A stretch of DNA of 32,287 bases from Selenomonadaceae bacterium (GTDB lineage: Bacteria; Bacillota; Negativicutes; Selenomonadales; Selenomonadaceae), in the NCBI GenBank assembly GCA_022786545.1, contig JALFXV010000032.1, forward strand, positions 1-32,287. Reading direction: 5' to 3'. The notes under the pieces are model-generated. The model was not told where the DNA came from. It saw only the letters and a program-made list of their open reading frames with translations, and did not search any database. Made by a program: the position numbers and the translations under genes. Each line of letters starts with the position of its first letter. Positions within the stretch are counted from its first letter, which is position 1. Shown one piece after another: positions 15,598 through 23,632 of this stretch.

Positions 15598-15621
15598 AAT
15601 CAGGTCAATTTTGTCCTTACC

Positions 15622-15650
15622 TTGACTATAGCAACACCCCATTGTACAAT
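15622..15650 (+). promoter_or_regulatory. Promoter of the polysaccharide deacetylase gene
   Basis: TTGACT (15622-15627) and TACAAT (15645-15650) are 17 bases apart. The start codon follows about 28 bases after the expected start point. Confidence 0.75.
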
Positions 15651-15684
15651 GATAAAATACTAAGAAAACAAAGGTCGTGTTAAA

Positions 15685-16530
15685 ATGGTTCTTTCACCCA
15701 AGCAATGGGGATTAATTGGCTTTTATCTGCTCCTGGCAGTGCTTTTGGCAGGCTTTCTCTGCCTGGAACGGGAAGCCGCCGTGGGGGTGCCTGTACTCAG
15801 CTACCATCAGGTCAATGATGAGGATGACAATGCCCTGACCATTCCCCGGGCAACCTTTGAGCAGCAGATGGCATACCTGCATGACAATGGCTACCACGCC
15901 ATCACCCCGGACCAGCTCAACGCCTATCTGACGGAGGGGGCGCCCCTGCCGGAGAAGCCTGTCCTGATTACCTTTGATGACGGCTACCGGGACAACTACG
16001 AAAACGCCTTTCCTGTGCTGCAAAAATACGGCATGACCGCCACCATTTTCCTGATTTCGGACTTCATGGACAGGTTCGACAAATATCTCACCTGGCAGCA
16101 GGTGCAGGAAATGAGCGAAGCCGGTATCTACATGGGCGTACATACCCTGAGCCACTTCGAGCTGCCGGGACTGTCCAAGGCGGAGCTTTATCAGCAGATG
16201 GAGGGCGGCAAGCTGGCCATCGAGTGGAAAACCCTGCAGTTCACCGAGTACATCGCCTACCCATGCGGCTCCTACAACGCCGATGTGCTGGCGGTTGCCA
16301 GGGACTGCGGCTACAAGGGCGGCTTTACGGTGCGCTATGACCTGGTGCATCCCGGGGACAATCCCTATCTTCTGAGCCGGGTGCCGGTCTTCGGCCACAA
16401 TGCCCATTCCTTCTGGAAATTCAAGCTGCGGCTCCACGGTGCCCCCCTCTGGGGCAGGCTGGAGCGCCTCCGCGCCATGCTGATACGCACGGGACACCCA
16501 TCCATCGCCTCCCTTATCTGGCTGCCGTAA
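15685..16530 (+). CDS. Membrane-anchored polysaccharide deacetylase (NodB domain)
   Basis: A 281-residue carbohydrate esterase family 4 protein. One N-terminal membrane anchor (residues 8-26, LIGFYLLLAVLLAGFLCL) places the catalytic domain in the periplasm. The NodB motifs are VPVLSYHQVN at 35-44, the catalytic and metal Asp pair in LITFDDGYRDNYE near 95, GVHTLSHFEL (metal His pair) near 152, and AYPCGSYN near 193. The substrate could be peptidoglycan GlcNAc/MurNAc or an exported polysaccharide; the sequence does not decide. The ATG at 15685 has AAAGGT nine bases upstream. It is followed by a small gene on the same strand and a shared terminator. Confidence 0.9.
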   Translation: MVLSPKQWGLIGFYLLLAVLLAGFLCLEREAAVGVPVLSYHQVNDEDDNALTIPRATFEQQMAYLHDNGYHAITPDQLNAYLTEGAPLPEKPVLITFDDGYRDNYENAFPVLQKYGMTATIFLISDFMDRFDKYLTWQQVQEMSEAGIYMGVHTLSHFELPGLSKAELYQQMEGGKLAIEWKTLQFTEYIAYPCGSYNADVLAVARDCGYKGGFTVRYDLVHPGDNPYLLSRVPVFGHNAHSFWKFKLRLHGAPLWGRLERLRAMLIRTGHPSIASLIWLP

Positions 16531-16581
16531 CGCAGCCTTAGCAGGATATATTTTTTGCCAACAAGGAGAAAAAGATACTTT

Positions 16582-16983
16582 ATGACTGCAAAACTGATTT
16601 ACATCGGCACCATGCTGTTTCTGGCGGTGACCTTTTACCTTGCCATGAAGCGGATTATGCGCCGGGACAACTACATCAACAGCCTCATCCTGGCCTTTCT
16701 GGAAAGGGGAGAGATGACCAAGGCGGAGCTTCTGGATACCATGTACGAATACGGCTGCAACGACTTCCGCCTGAAAAAAATCATCGCCAGGCACAATGCC
16801 ACCCGGGAGGACTACGAGCTGGTCTTTGACAAGATTTTCCACTGGGCCAACTTCAAGAAGCGCCGCCGCTACCTGCCCATCAACTCCTTCTTCTTCGTCA
16901 GCTCCCTGGATTACATCCTTGAGCACAAAAATGACGATGCCAAGAAGCTTGCCACCAAGATGATGAACCATTTTCACTTCTAA
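16582..16983 (+). CDS. Hypothetical protein with one N-terminal membrane span
   Basis: A 133-residue protein not recognised as a known family. Residues 5-22 (LIYIGTMLFLAVTFYLAM) form a membrane anchor, followed by a basic stretch and a compact helical domain. The domain (SLILAFLERGEMTKAELLDTMYEYGCNDFRLKKII) looks like a winged-helix-type fold; this is a guess. The ATG at 16582 follows AAGGAG by about 12 bases; an in-frame TTG at 16555 is possible. It is co-transcribed with the deacetylase and ends at the shared terminator. Confidence 0.72.
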   Translation: MTAKLIYIGTMLFLAVTFYLAMKRIMRRDNYINSLILAFLERGEMTKAELLDTMYEYGCNDFRLKKIIARHNATREDYELVFDKIFHWANFKKRRRYLPINSFFFVSSLDYILEHKNDDAKKLATKMMNHFHF

Positions 16984-17026
16984 AAAAAAGGATGCCGTCT
17001 ACCTGCTAGTACGGCATCCCTTTTTT
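16984..17026 (+). terminator. Bidirectional terminator between convergent genes
   Basis: GGATGCCGT (16990-16998) pairs with ACGGCATCC (17011-17019). A run of A precedes the stem and CTTTTTT follows, so it can end transcription from the plus-strand pair and from the minus-strand DUF134-NifX gene. Confidence 0.9.
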
Positions 17027-17050
17027 ATGCATGTTATTATTTTACTTCAC

Positions 17051-17839
17051 TCAATGGCAGGAACTGCCGCCGCAGCCGTGCTTATTCTCACCACAGCTGC
17101 CATGGCCGTGGTGTCCGCCGTCGTGATGGCTGCAGCGTACATCAGGGTTATAAGCAAGCTCGCCCCTGAGAAATGCAGCAACTGCCGCATCTGCATCACC
17201 TGCTGCACCGCCATACAGCTTGATGCCAGCCTCAGCCAACGCCATCTGGGCACCGCCGCCGATGCCGCCGCAAATCAGCACATCCGCCTTGGCATCTGAC
17301 AAAAGACCGGCCAGGGCACCATGGCCGCTGCCATTGGTATCAACTATCTGCTCATGAGTAATTTTCCCATCCTCCACATCATACACCTTGAATTGGGCAC
17401 TATGGCCAAAATGCTGAAAAATCTGACCGTTATCGTAAGTTACTGCTATCCTCATTGCCTTTTCCCCTTTCTCGTTCAGAAAAATCCTGCCACTGCCGCC
17501 ATCAAACCTCCTGCAAGGCTTGTGGCAGCATCCGGAAGCAAAGGCGGCACCATCGCACAGGCGATAGTCCCCTCCGGCAATGAAAAGGCTTTTGCCGTTG
17601 ACAATCACATCAGCCAGCTTTGCCCTTGCCAGCTCATAAATCTCCGTCACGGTAGTACGGGAAATATCCATCTGCGCTGCGCACTGGGCATGAGTAAGCT
17701 TTTCCAGGTCTATCAGGCGTATGGCCTCGTATTCATCCAGGGTGAGCATGACTTCGCCGCTGGCAGAACTGCCTGCCGGGCAAAAGCTGCCATATACCGG
17801 CTCCGCGCACACGCGCCTGCATCTTCTCGGTCTTGCCAT
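17051..17839 (-). CDS. DUF134 helix-turn-helix fused to NifX/NifB-type dinitrogenase cofactor domain
   Basis: A 262-residue two-domain protein. Residues 1-95 are a DUF134 DNA-binding domain (MARPRRCRRV, LDEYEAIRLIDLEKLTHAQCAAQMDISRTTVTEIYELAR). A Cys-rich linker (CDGAAFASGCCHKPCRR) follows. Residues 129-235 are a dinitrogenase iron-molybdenum cofactor domain (MRIAVTYDNGQIFQHFGHSAQF, ICGGIGGGAQMALAEAGIKLYGG). The tail is rich in His, Gly and Cys and probably binds metal. No nif genes are nearby, so a role in iron-sulfur or metal-cluster sensing is likelier than nitrogen fixation. The ATG at 17839 has GGAGGG upstream. A second ribosome site and ATG sit at the domain junction. Confidence 0.88.
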   Translation of the reverse strand: MARPRRCRRVCAEPVYGSFCPAGSSASGEVMLTLDEYEAIRLIDLEKLTHAQCAAQMDISRTTVTEIYELARAKLADVIVNGKSLFIAGGDYRLCDGAAFASGCCHKPCRRFDGGSGRIFLNEKGEKAMRIAVTYDNGQIFQHFGHSAQFKVYDVEDGKITHEQIVDTNGSGHGALAGLLSDAKADVLICGGIGGGAQMALAEAGIKLYGGAAGDADAAVAAFLRGELAYNPDVRCSHHDGGHHGHGSCGENKHGCGGSSCH

Positions 17840-17880
17840 TTCATCCCTCCGCCCTTAGTTTCCGTTATATGTCGATAATT

Positions 17881-17909
17881 ATTATAGCAAATATTTTCCC
17901 TGACTGCAA
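17881..17909 (-). promoter_or_regulatory. Promoter of the DUF134-NifX gene
   Basis: On the minus strand TTGCAG (17904-17909), 17 bases and TATAAT (17881-17886), with the extended -10 TGC. The DUF134 domain may regulate this promoter, but no convincing operator palindrome was found. Confidence 0.75.
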
Positions 17910-17974
17910 GAAAAAGCAAAAAAAGATGCCCCATCAGGACATCTTCAAATATTATCAGCAAAATACCTGCGCGG

Positions 17975-20224
17975 CTACTTTACCCACTTCTGCAATACCC
18001 TCGCCAGTGCCTTCCAATCCAGCGGCTTGGCGATATGCTCATTCATGCCGTTCCCGATGGCCTCCTTCACATCATCTGCAAAGGCATTGGCAGTCATGGC
18101 AATAATCGGCACCCTGCGATAGTACTCACGCCGCTTATGGCGGATTTCCCTGGCGGCATCATAGCCGTTCAGCCGCGGCATCTGCACATCCATAAAGATA
18201 ATATCATAATAATCCTCCGGGTGATTTGCCACCATTTCCAATGCCTGAGCACCGTCTGACGCCCTTTCCACAGCCAGCCCTGTTATGGCAAGGATTCCCT
18301 CGGCAATCTCCGCATTCAGGTCGTTATCCTCTGCCAAAAGGGCACGGCGCCCATGCAAATCCAGCTTGGACAGAATCTCCAGCGGCTGCTGCGGCTTGTC
18401 CTGTCCCCCATCCCCCCTGGCCTTCTCCTGAACAGCCTGATGCTTCAGATATAGGGTGACAATAAAGGTAGAACCTACCCCCAGCTTGCTCCTTACCTCA
18501 ATATCACCGCCCATCATGCGGACAATATTCCTGGTAATAGCCATTCCCAGCCCTGTGCCCTGAATATCCTTCAGGCGCTCATCCGCAGCCCTGACAAAGG
18601 GCTCAAAGAGCTGCTTGATGTATTCCTCGCTCATGCCGATGCCATTATCCTCGAAGACAAACTCGTAGAGGCTGACATTTTCCTTGGCGCATGGCCTCTC
18701 TGACACTTTCAGCTTGAGCCTGCCGCAGTCCGGCGTGTACTTGATGGCGTTGCCCAGGAGATTGGTGAACACCTTCTGCAAATGCAGGCTGTCACCGATA
18801 ACATCCTTGTGCTTCAGATTCTTCATGCACACCGTCAGCTTGTGATGATGCTCCTCAATATTAGGCCGCATGATATTCACCATGTTGTCAATCAAATCCG
18901 GCAGATTGAAATCTTCCTCAATCAAATCAACCCTGCCGGACTCAATCTTGCTCATGTCCAGCACTTCGTTAATAAGCCCCAGCAGATGCTTGCTTGCCTT
19001 GTCAATCTTCTGCAGGCTGTCCATTACCTTTGCCCGGTCATCCACATGCTGCATGGCAAGAGCCGTCATGCCGATAATGCCGTTCATAGGCGTGCGGATA
19101 TCATGTGACATACTGGACAGGAACATGGTCTTTGCCTTGTTGGCGGTCTCCGCAGCAGAATAAGCCAGCTGCAACGCCATTTCCTGCTCCTTCTCCGCCT
19201 TGATGAGGTTATCCACATTGCGGGTGCCGATAACTGCCACCTTGCGGCCGCACTCCTCCTGCACGAAGGAAACCACCACCTGCAGGTAGCTCACATCACC
19301 ATCTGTCATTTTTTCATAGGTAAAGGAATAATTGCGCTTGCCCCGGCGCAGCCGCTCAATGGAGAGCTTCTTCAGGAACTCATTCCGCCCGGCTGCCGCC
19401 ACCAGATCTGCCGCATATTTTGCCAAACCTTTTGACCAGCCGCCTTCAATGTTTTTATATCCCTCGAACCTTTCACTGATCTCCTCGCCGAACTTATTGG
19501 TTTCCCGATAAACCGTCACTATATCCTTCTCGGTGTCCACCAGCAGAACTGAATGATAATCGCAGCCGATGCCGTTGATAATATCCCGCTGAATTTCCAG
19601 CTCCCGGATCAGCTGGTTTTTCTGCTGCATCTCCTCCTGCAGCTGGACATTAACCTTTTCCAGCTCATCCAGGGCACACTCCAGCTTGCCCTGCTGCTCA
19701 TGCTGATAATCCAGCAGATAGGTCAGCTCCTCGTTGGCTTCCTTGATCCGCCGCTGGTTTTCCAGCTCCTGTATCTTGGCCTCATTAATGGACTCCGTGA
19801 CAAAAAGCACATGCCACAGCCTGCCATTGCTGTCCCGGTCACATTCAATAAAGCCGCACTGCAACCACTCAGAGCATACGCTTTTATCCGCCATTCTTTC
19901 CGGCCAGAGCACGGGGCTGATATACTGATAGCTAACAAACCTGGTGTTTTTAAACCTTCCCTCAAGGGTACCCAGATCCACAAAAATGCTCAAAGGCCTG
20001 GCAAATTCAGGCATAGCAAGCTTCTTGGGCAACAAATTAAGTGCCTCCTGTGCCTTGCCTGACACACCGATAAATTTCCGCACCTCAGGAATAGAGGCCA
20101 GCTCCATGAAGCTGTCATTCAATATGTCTATATAATAAACAGACGTATACACCTTGCTCAGGGACTGGATAATCTTCACCCAGTCCATCAGCTGATCCAA
20201 TACATTTCTTTCCTCCGTCTGCAT
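17975..20224 (-). CDS. Soluble hybrid histidine kinase with C-terminal receiver
   Basis: A 749-residue cytosolic kinase with no membrane span. A PAS-like N-terminal region (about 20-145) precedes a long coiled coil (150-215) and a second PAS-like region (220-340). HisKA follows with SHDIRTPMNG (phospho-His near 374) and HATPase_c motifs (N box LLGNAIKYTP, G1 EDNGIGMS, G2 GTGLGM). The C-terminal receiver reads LLAEDNDLN with phospho-Asp near 679 in FMDVQMPRLNG and Lys in IAKPL. The ATG at 20224 has AGGAGG eight bases upstream. It lies 83 bases after the Hpt gene and probably shares its promoter; hybrid kinases need an Hpt partner, which that gene supplies. Confidence 0.93.
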   Translation of the reverse strand: MQTEERNVLDQLMDWVKIIQSLSKVYTSVYYIDILNDSFMELASIPEVRKFIGVSGKAQEALNLLPKKLAMPEFARPLSIFVDLGTLEGRFKNTRFVSYQYISPVLWPERMADKSVCSEWLQCGFIECDRDSNGRLWHVLFVTESINEAKIQELENQRRIKEANEELTYLLDYQHEQQGKLECALDELEKVNVQLQEEMQQKNQLIRELEIQRDIINGIGCDYHSVLLVDTEKDIVTVYRETNKFGEEISERFEGYKNIEGGWSKGLAKYAADLVAAAGRNEFLKKLSIERLRRGKRNYSFTYEKMTDGDVSYLQVVVSFVQEECGRKVAVIGTRNVDNLIKAEKEQEMALQLAYSAAETANKAKTMFLSSMSHDIRTPMNGIIGMTALAMQHVDDRAKVMDSLQKIDKASKHLLGLINEVLDMSKIESGRVDLIEEDFNLPDLIDNMVNIMRPNIEEHHHKLTVCMKNLKHKDVIGDSLHLQKVFTNLLGNAIKYTPDCGRLKLKVSERPCAKENVSLYEFVFEDNGIGMSEEYIKQLFEPFVRAADERLKDIQGTGLGMAITRNIVRMMGGDIEVRSKLGVGSTFIVTLYLKHQAVQEKARGDGGQDKPQQPLEILSKLDLHGRRALLAEDNDLNAEIAEGILAITGLAVERASDGAQALEMVANHPEDYYDIIFMDVQMPRLNGYDAAREIRHKRREYYRRVPIIAMTANAFADDVKEAIGNGMNEHIAKPLDWKALARVLQKWVK

Positions 20225-20307
20225 CGTCAAAGCCTCCTGCCGGGCAGTGAGCCGCCTTGCTGACGGCAGCCCCCTGCACTCACTCCTCCACTTTTCACGG
20301 CAACAGA

Positions 20308-20652
20308 TTACAATTCGAGGATTTTTTCCTGCACCTCATCATAATAGGCACGGATTTTGTCCACCAGCTGCGGGTCTGCCGGCTCCTGGCTGCCCCGCAG
20401 CTGCTCCGTCAGCTCTGAGGCTGCATTGTAGAGCTTCGTCAGCCCTATATTGCCAGCCACCCCCTTAAAGGCATGAGCCGCCTCAAAGGAAGCTGTCGCA
20501 TCCCCTGAGCCAACCGCATCCATCAGCTTCTGATAGCTGCCCTCGGTCTTGAATTTCAGCACATATTTCTTGATGCGCTCATCTGTCAGGAACAATTCCT
20601 TGACGGATGCATAGCTGCCGCCAACCGCGTTGTAAAATTCTTCAATCGTCAC
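20308..20652 (-). CDS. Stand-alone Hpt phosphotransfer protein
   Basis: A 114-residue single-domain histidine phosphotransferase. The phospho-acceptor motif AAHAFKGVAGNIGL is near residues 58-71, and the remainder is a four-helix bundle of normal length. GTG at 20652 gives the start MTIEEFYNAVGG, which fits relatives, with AGG eight bases upstream; a TTG two codons earlier is possible. In a phosphorelay it would carry phosphate between receiver domains of the hybrid kinases and a final receiver. It is first in a transcript with the soluble hybrid kinase. Confidence 0.92.
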   Translation of the reverse strand: MTIEEFYNAVGGSYASVKELFLTDERIKKYVLKFKTEGSYQKLMDAVGSGDATASFEAAHAFKGVAGNIGLTKLYNAASELTEQLRGSQEPADPQLVDKIRAYYDEVQEKILEL

Positions 20653-20707
20653 TTGCAATACCTACTTTCTCCACTCAACATACAAAAATATCAGCAATTA
20701 TGCCCAA

Positions 20708-20760
20708 AAGTCAGTCATCTTCCCGGCTTCCGAGCATCCTGTTTTCTGCTTTACTGACTT
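20708..20760 (-). promoter_or_regulatory. Leader stem-loop upstream of the Hpt gene
   Basis: In the Hpt transcript leader AAGTCAGT and ACTGACTT pair perfectly across a 37-base loop that contains a smaller CGG/CCG hairpin, then TTGGG follows. It could be a weak attenuator. It matches no riboswitch I know. The rest of the intergenic stretch (20653-20939) holds only the promoter and two TTGCTGCCTGC copies. Confidence 0.4.
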
Positions 20761-20814
20761 GCTGCCTGCCAGTATTCCCCAAATATGCCGGTATAGACTT
20801 CTGCAACTACTCCT

Positions 20815-20843
20815 ATTATGTGAAGAAACGCCTTTCCTGTCAA
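20815..20843 (-). promoter_or_regulatory. Promoter of the Hpt-hybrid kinase transcript
   Basis: On the minus strand a consensus TTGACA (20838-20843) and CATAAT (20815-20820) are 17 bases apart. The transcript would have a leader of about 155 bases. Confidence 0.8.
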
Positions 20844-20939
20844 TAAATTTTCAATTTTTCATTTTGCCGTCGCAATAATTTGCTGCCTGCATCACATCAT
20901 GAACGTTATAATGGCATACACGAAATGATGCGGCAGGCC

Positions 20940-23567
20940 TCAAAGGAATCTGGACAGCGCCTCCGTAACTTCCTTCATATTGATTGGCTTGGAAATAAAC
21001 CCATCCATGCCATGCTTCTCCGCCTCCTTCCTGTCCTCATCAAAGGCATTGGCGGTCATGGCAACTATCGGTATGGCAGCCAGCTTCCTGTCCGCCAGCT
21101 GGCGGATGCGCATAGTGGCATCATGGCCGTTCAGCAAAGGCATCTGAATATCCATCAGCACCATATCATAGTAGCCAGGCTGGGATTTTGCCACCATCTC
21201 CACCGCCTCGGCGCCATTTTCCGCCGTCTCCACCAGAAGGCCGTAGTCCCCCAGGATTTCACAGGCGATTTCCCGGTTCATCTCGTTATCCTCTGCCAGG
21301 AGCAGCCTCTTGCCTTCATAGCTGACCTGAGTGCCTCGTGCCATCACATCCGCTACCTGCTGCTTCTCCCGCTGCTGCCCCAGGGCCGTCAGCAGGGAAT
21401 CACGCAAATCGGACATGAACATCGGCTTGGCGCAGAATGCCGTTACCCCGGCTGCCCGTGCCTCGTCCTCAATATCGTTCCAGTCATAAGCCGTCATGAT
21501 AATAATCGGCGTATCGTCCCCCAAAGCGCGAATCTGCCGCGCCACCTCCACGCCGTTCAGGTCAGGCAGCCGCCAGTCAATGATGTACACATGGAAGGCA
21601 TCATCCAGCTCAATGGACTGCCTTGCCCGGAGCACAGCTTCCTTGCCGAACATGGTCCACTCGGAGCGCATGCCCACCTTCACCAGCATCTTGGTCACGC
21701 TGTCGCAGGTGTTGAAATCATCATCCACCACCAGAGCCTTCAGCCCTTCCAGCTCCTGAATGCGGAAGCTTGTCTTCTTGGCAGAGCGCAGGCGCATTTC
21801 CAGCCGGATGACAAACTCCGTGCCCTTATCCTGCTGGGTGATGACCTCAATAGTGCCCCCCATCATGTCAATAATGTTCTTGGTAATGGCCATGCCCAGG
21901 CCAGTTCCCTGAATTTTGCTGACAGTGGATGTGCGTTCCCGCTCAAATGGCTCAAAAATCTTGGCCGCAAACTCCTGGCTCATGCCGATGCCGTTATCCT
22001 TTACCCGGATTTCGTACATGCCCTTGCCCTCGGCTGCCCCGTGCAGCTGGGCAATGCGCACTGATACAGTGCCCCCCGGCGGCGTGAACTTGATGGCGTT
22101 GGACAAAAGGTTCAAAAGCACCTGATTGAGCCTGGTCCTGTCGCAGTACACATCCTCATCAGTCACATCAATAACATCCATGTACAGCTCCAGTGACTTG
22201 GCCTGCACCTGGCCGCCGATGATATCCTTAATGTCGTGGAGCATATCCGACAAATTCGCCTCAGTCTCATCCAGATGGATTTTGCCGCTTTCAATGCGGC
22301 TCATATCCAGAATATCATTAATCAGGCTCAGGAGATGATTGCTGGCAGACAAAATCTTCGCCAGATAATCCTTCACCTTGTCCTGCTGGTCGATATTGGT
22401 CAGCGCAAGGGTAGCAAAGCCGATAACCGCATTCATTGGCGTGCGGATATCGTGGGACATATTTGACAGGAACACGCTCTTGGACTTGTTGGCAGCCTCT
22501 GCCACATGGAGGGCATCCTCCGCCGCAATCCTCAGCCTGTTCAGCTCCTGATTGGCTTCCTGCTCCACCTTCACCAGCTGGTTGCTGCGCTGCATTTTGA
22601 CCACGCTTAAGGCTGCCAGAATAATCAAAACCAGCAGGATAATCGTAAAGACCATCTGCGCCTGAAAGGTGGACGCCATCATATTCCTGGTGCTGATTGC
22701 CACATACTCTGCCGGAATCAGCATCATGACAGTCAGGTCAGACTCCTTCATCCGGGTCAGGGAATAATAATACTCCGTCCCATGGAGCATGATGTTGGCT
22801 GTGGCAAGGCCGTTTTCTATCAGAGACTCCCGCACCTGGGCAAAATCCCTGCCCCGCACATATTCAGCCTCTCTCAGTGCCTTGTAGATATTCCTGGCAC
22901 CAATAATGTCAGCCTCATCTGCATCATAATAGGCCAGTGTACCATTTTTCTGAATAATATAAGTGGCTGCATGGCCGCCAAAGGACTCAGTGCTATAGTA
23001 TTTCTTGACACTGGCAATATCCTTCAGCAAAATCAGGTGAGTAATCACCCTGCCACTGCCAGTAACAATCGGCTGTTCCAGCTTCTGGGCAAAAGCCAGG
23101 TAGGTTCCCTCCACGTTGCTGGTATCAGTGACGAAAATGTGACGGCTGCCGCCATCAGCCACAAACTTGATATCATCCCAGATGCCCATATTACCATCAT
23201 GGGTATAAACCCTGCCGGTGGACTCCAGCAGCATTATCCGGCTGCTGTACAAATCCAGCCGGAATTTACTCTCAAAATCATCTATACCGGACAGTAGCTC
23301 CTGACTGCTGGCATAGTTCCTGCGATGCAGTGCCTCATCCAGCCCGGACACCACATTCCAGTGAGCCGCAATACCATATCGAAGATTCAGCCTTATCTGC
23401 CCGATAAGCTCCTCCAGCTGGGCAGAACGCTCATTGACCATCTGCTCCATCATAAAGGATCTGATGTGAATAACGCCCCCGATGATAGCAACCGCCAATA
23501 TAATGGAGAACAGCACCGGTGCAATATATCCTGATACATTGTCCTTCATGAACATCCGCAAATTCAA
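20940..23567 (-). CDS. Membrane hybrid histidine kinase with periplasmic sensor and two receiver domains
   Basis: An 875-residue kinase. Two membrane spans (about 13-34 and 302-324) flank a 270-residue periplasmic region of double-Cache size. HisKA follows with SHDIRTPMNA (phospho-His near 372), then HATPase_c (LLSNAIKFTP, DNGIGMS, GTGLGM). Two receivers follow: the first with phospho-Asp near 664 (IIDWRLPDLNG), the second near 806 (VLMDIQMPLLNG), each with its DD/ED pair and a Lys. TTG at 23567 is chosen because GGAGG lies seven bases upstream; an ATG four codons later is 19 bases from it. It follows the binding-protein fusion gene by 65 bases, so that lipoprotein is a natural candidate to present ligand to its sensor. 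Confidence 0.93.
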   Translation of the reverse strand: MNLRMFMKDNVSGYIAPVLFSIILAVAIIGGVIHIRSFMMEQMVNERSAQLEELIGQIRLNLRYGIAAHWNVVSGLDEALHRRNYASSQELLSGIDDFESKFRLDLYSSRIMLLESTGRVYTHDGNMGIWDDIKFVADGGSRHIFVTDTSNVEGTYLAFAQKLEQPIVTGSGRVITHLILLKDIASVKKYYSTESFGGHAATYIIQKNGTLAYYDADEADIIGARNIYKALREAEYVRGRDFAQVRESLIENGLATANIMLHGTEYYYSLTRMKESDLTVMMLIPAEYVAISTRNMMASTFQAQMVFTIILLVLIILAALSVVKMQRSNQLVKVEQEANQELNRLRIAAEDALHVAEAANKSKSVFLSNMSHDIRTPMNAVIGFATLALTNIDQQDKVKDYLAKILSASNHLLSLINDILDMSRIESGKIHLDETEANLSDMLHDIKDIIGGQVQAKSLELYMDVIDVTDEDVYCDRTRLNQVLLNLLSNAIKFTPPGGTVSVRIAQLHGAAEGKGMYEIRVKDNGIGMSQEFAAKIFEPFERERTSTVSKIQGTGLGMAITKNIIDMMGGTIEVITQQDKGTEFVIRLEMRLRSAKKTSFRIQELEGLKALVVDDDFNTCDSVTKMLVKVGMRSEWTMFGKEAVLRARQSIELDDAFHVYIIDWRLPDLNGVEVARQIRALGDDTPIIIMTAYDWNDIEDEARAAGVTAFCAKPMFMSDLRDSLLTALGQQREKQQVADVMARGTQVSYEGKRLLLAEDNEMNREIACEILGDYGLLVETAENGAEAVEMVAKSQPGYYDMVLMDIQMPLLNGHDATMRIRQLADRKLAAIPIVAMTANAFDEDRKEAEKHGMDGFISKPINMKEVTEALSRFL

Positions 23568-23632
23568 TTTCAATCCTCCAGCCTCCCTTACATCAGCATA
23601 GCCACAAAAAGGCAGTGCCACTCAATCACCTT

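Noticed and set aside
17051..17839. Nitrogen-fixation gene
   Set aside because: Only a NifX-type domain is present; DUF134 fusions of this kind occur in non-fixing bacteria, and no other nif gene is nearby.
20880..20932. Hairpin GCCTGC...GCAGGC as a terminator of the membrane hybrid kinase gene
   Set aside because: It lies upstream of the next gene on the kinase's own strand, but the stem has a bulge, the loop is long and no T run follows.
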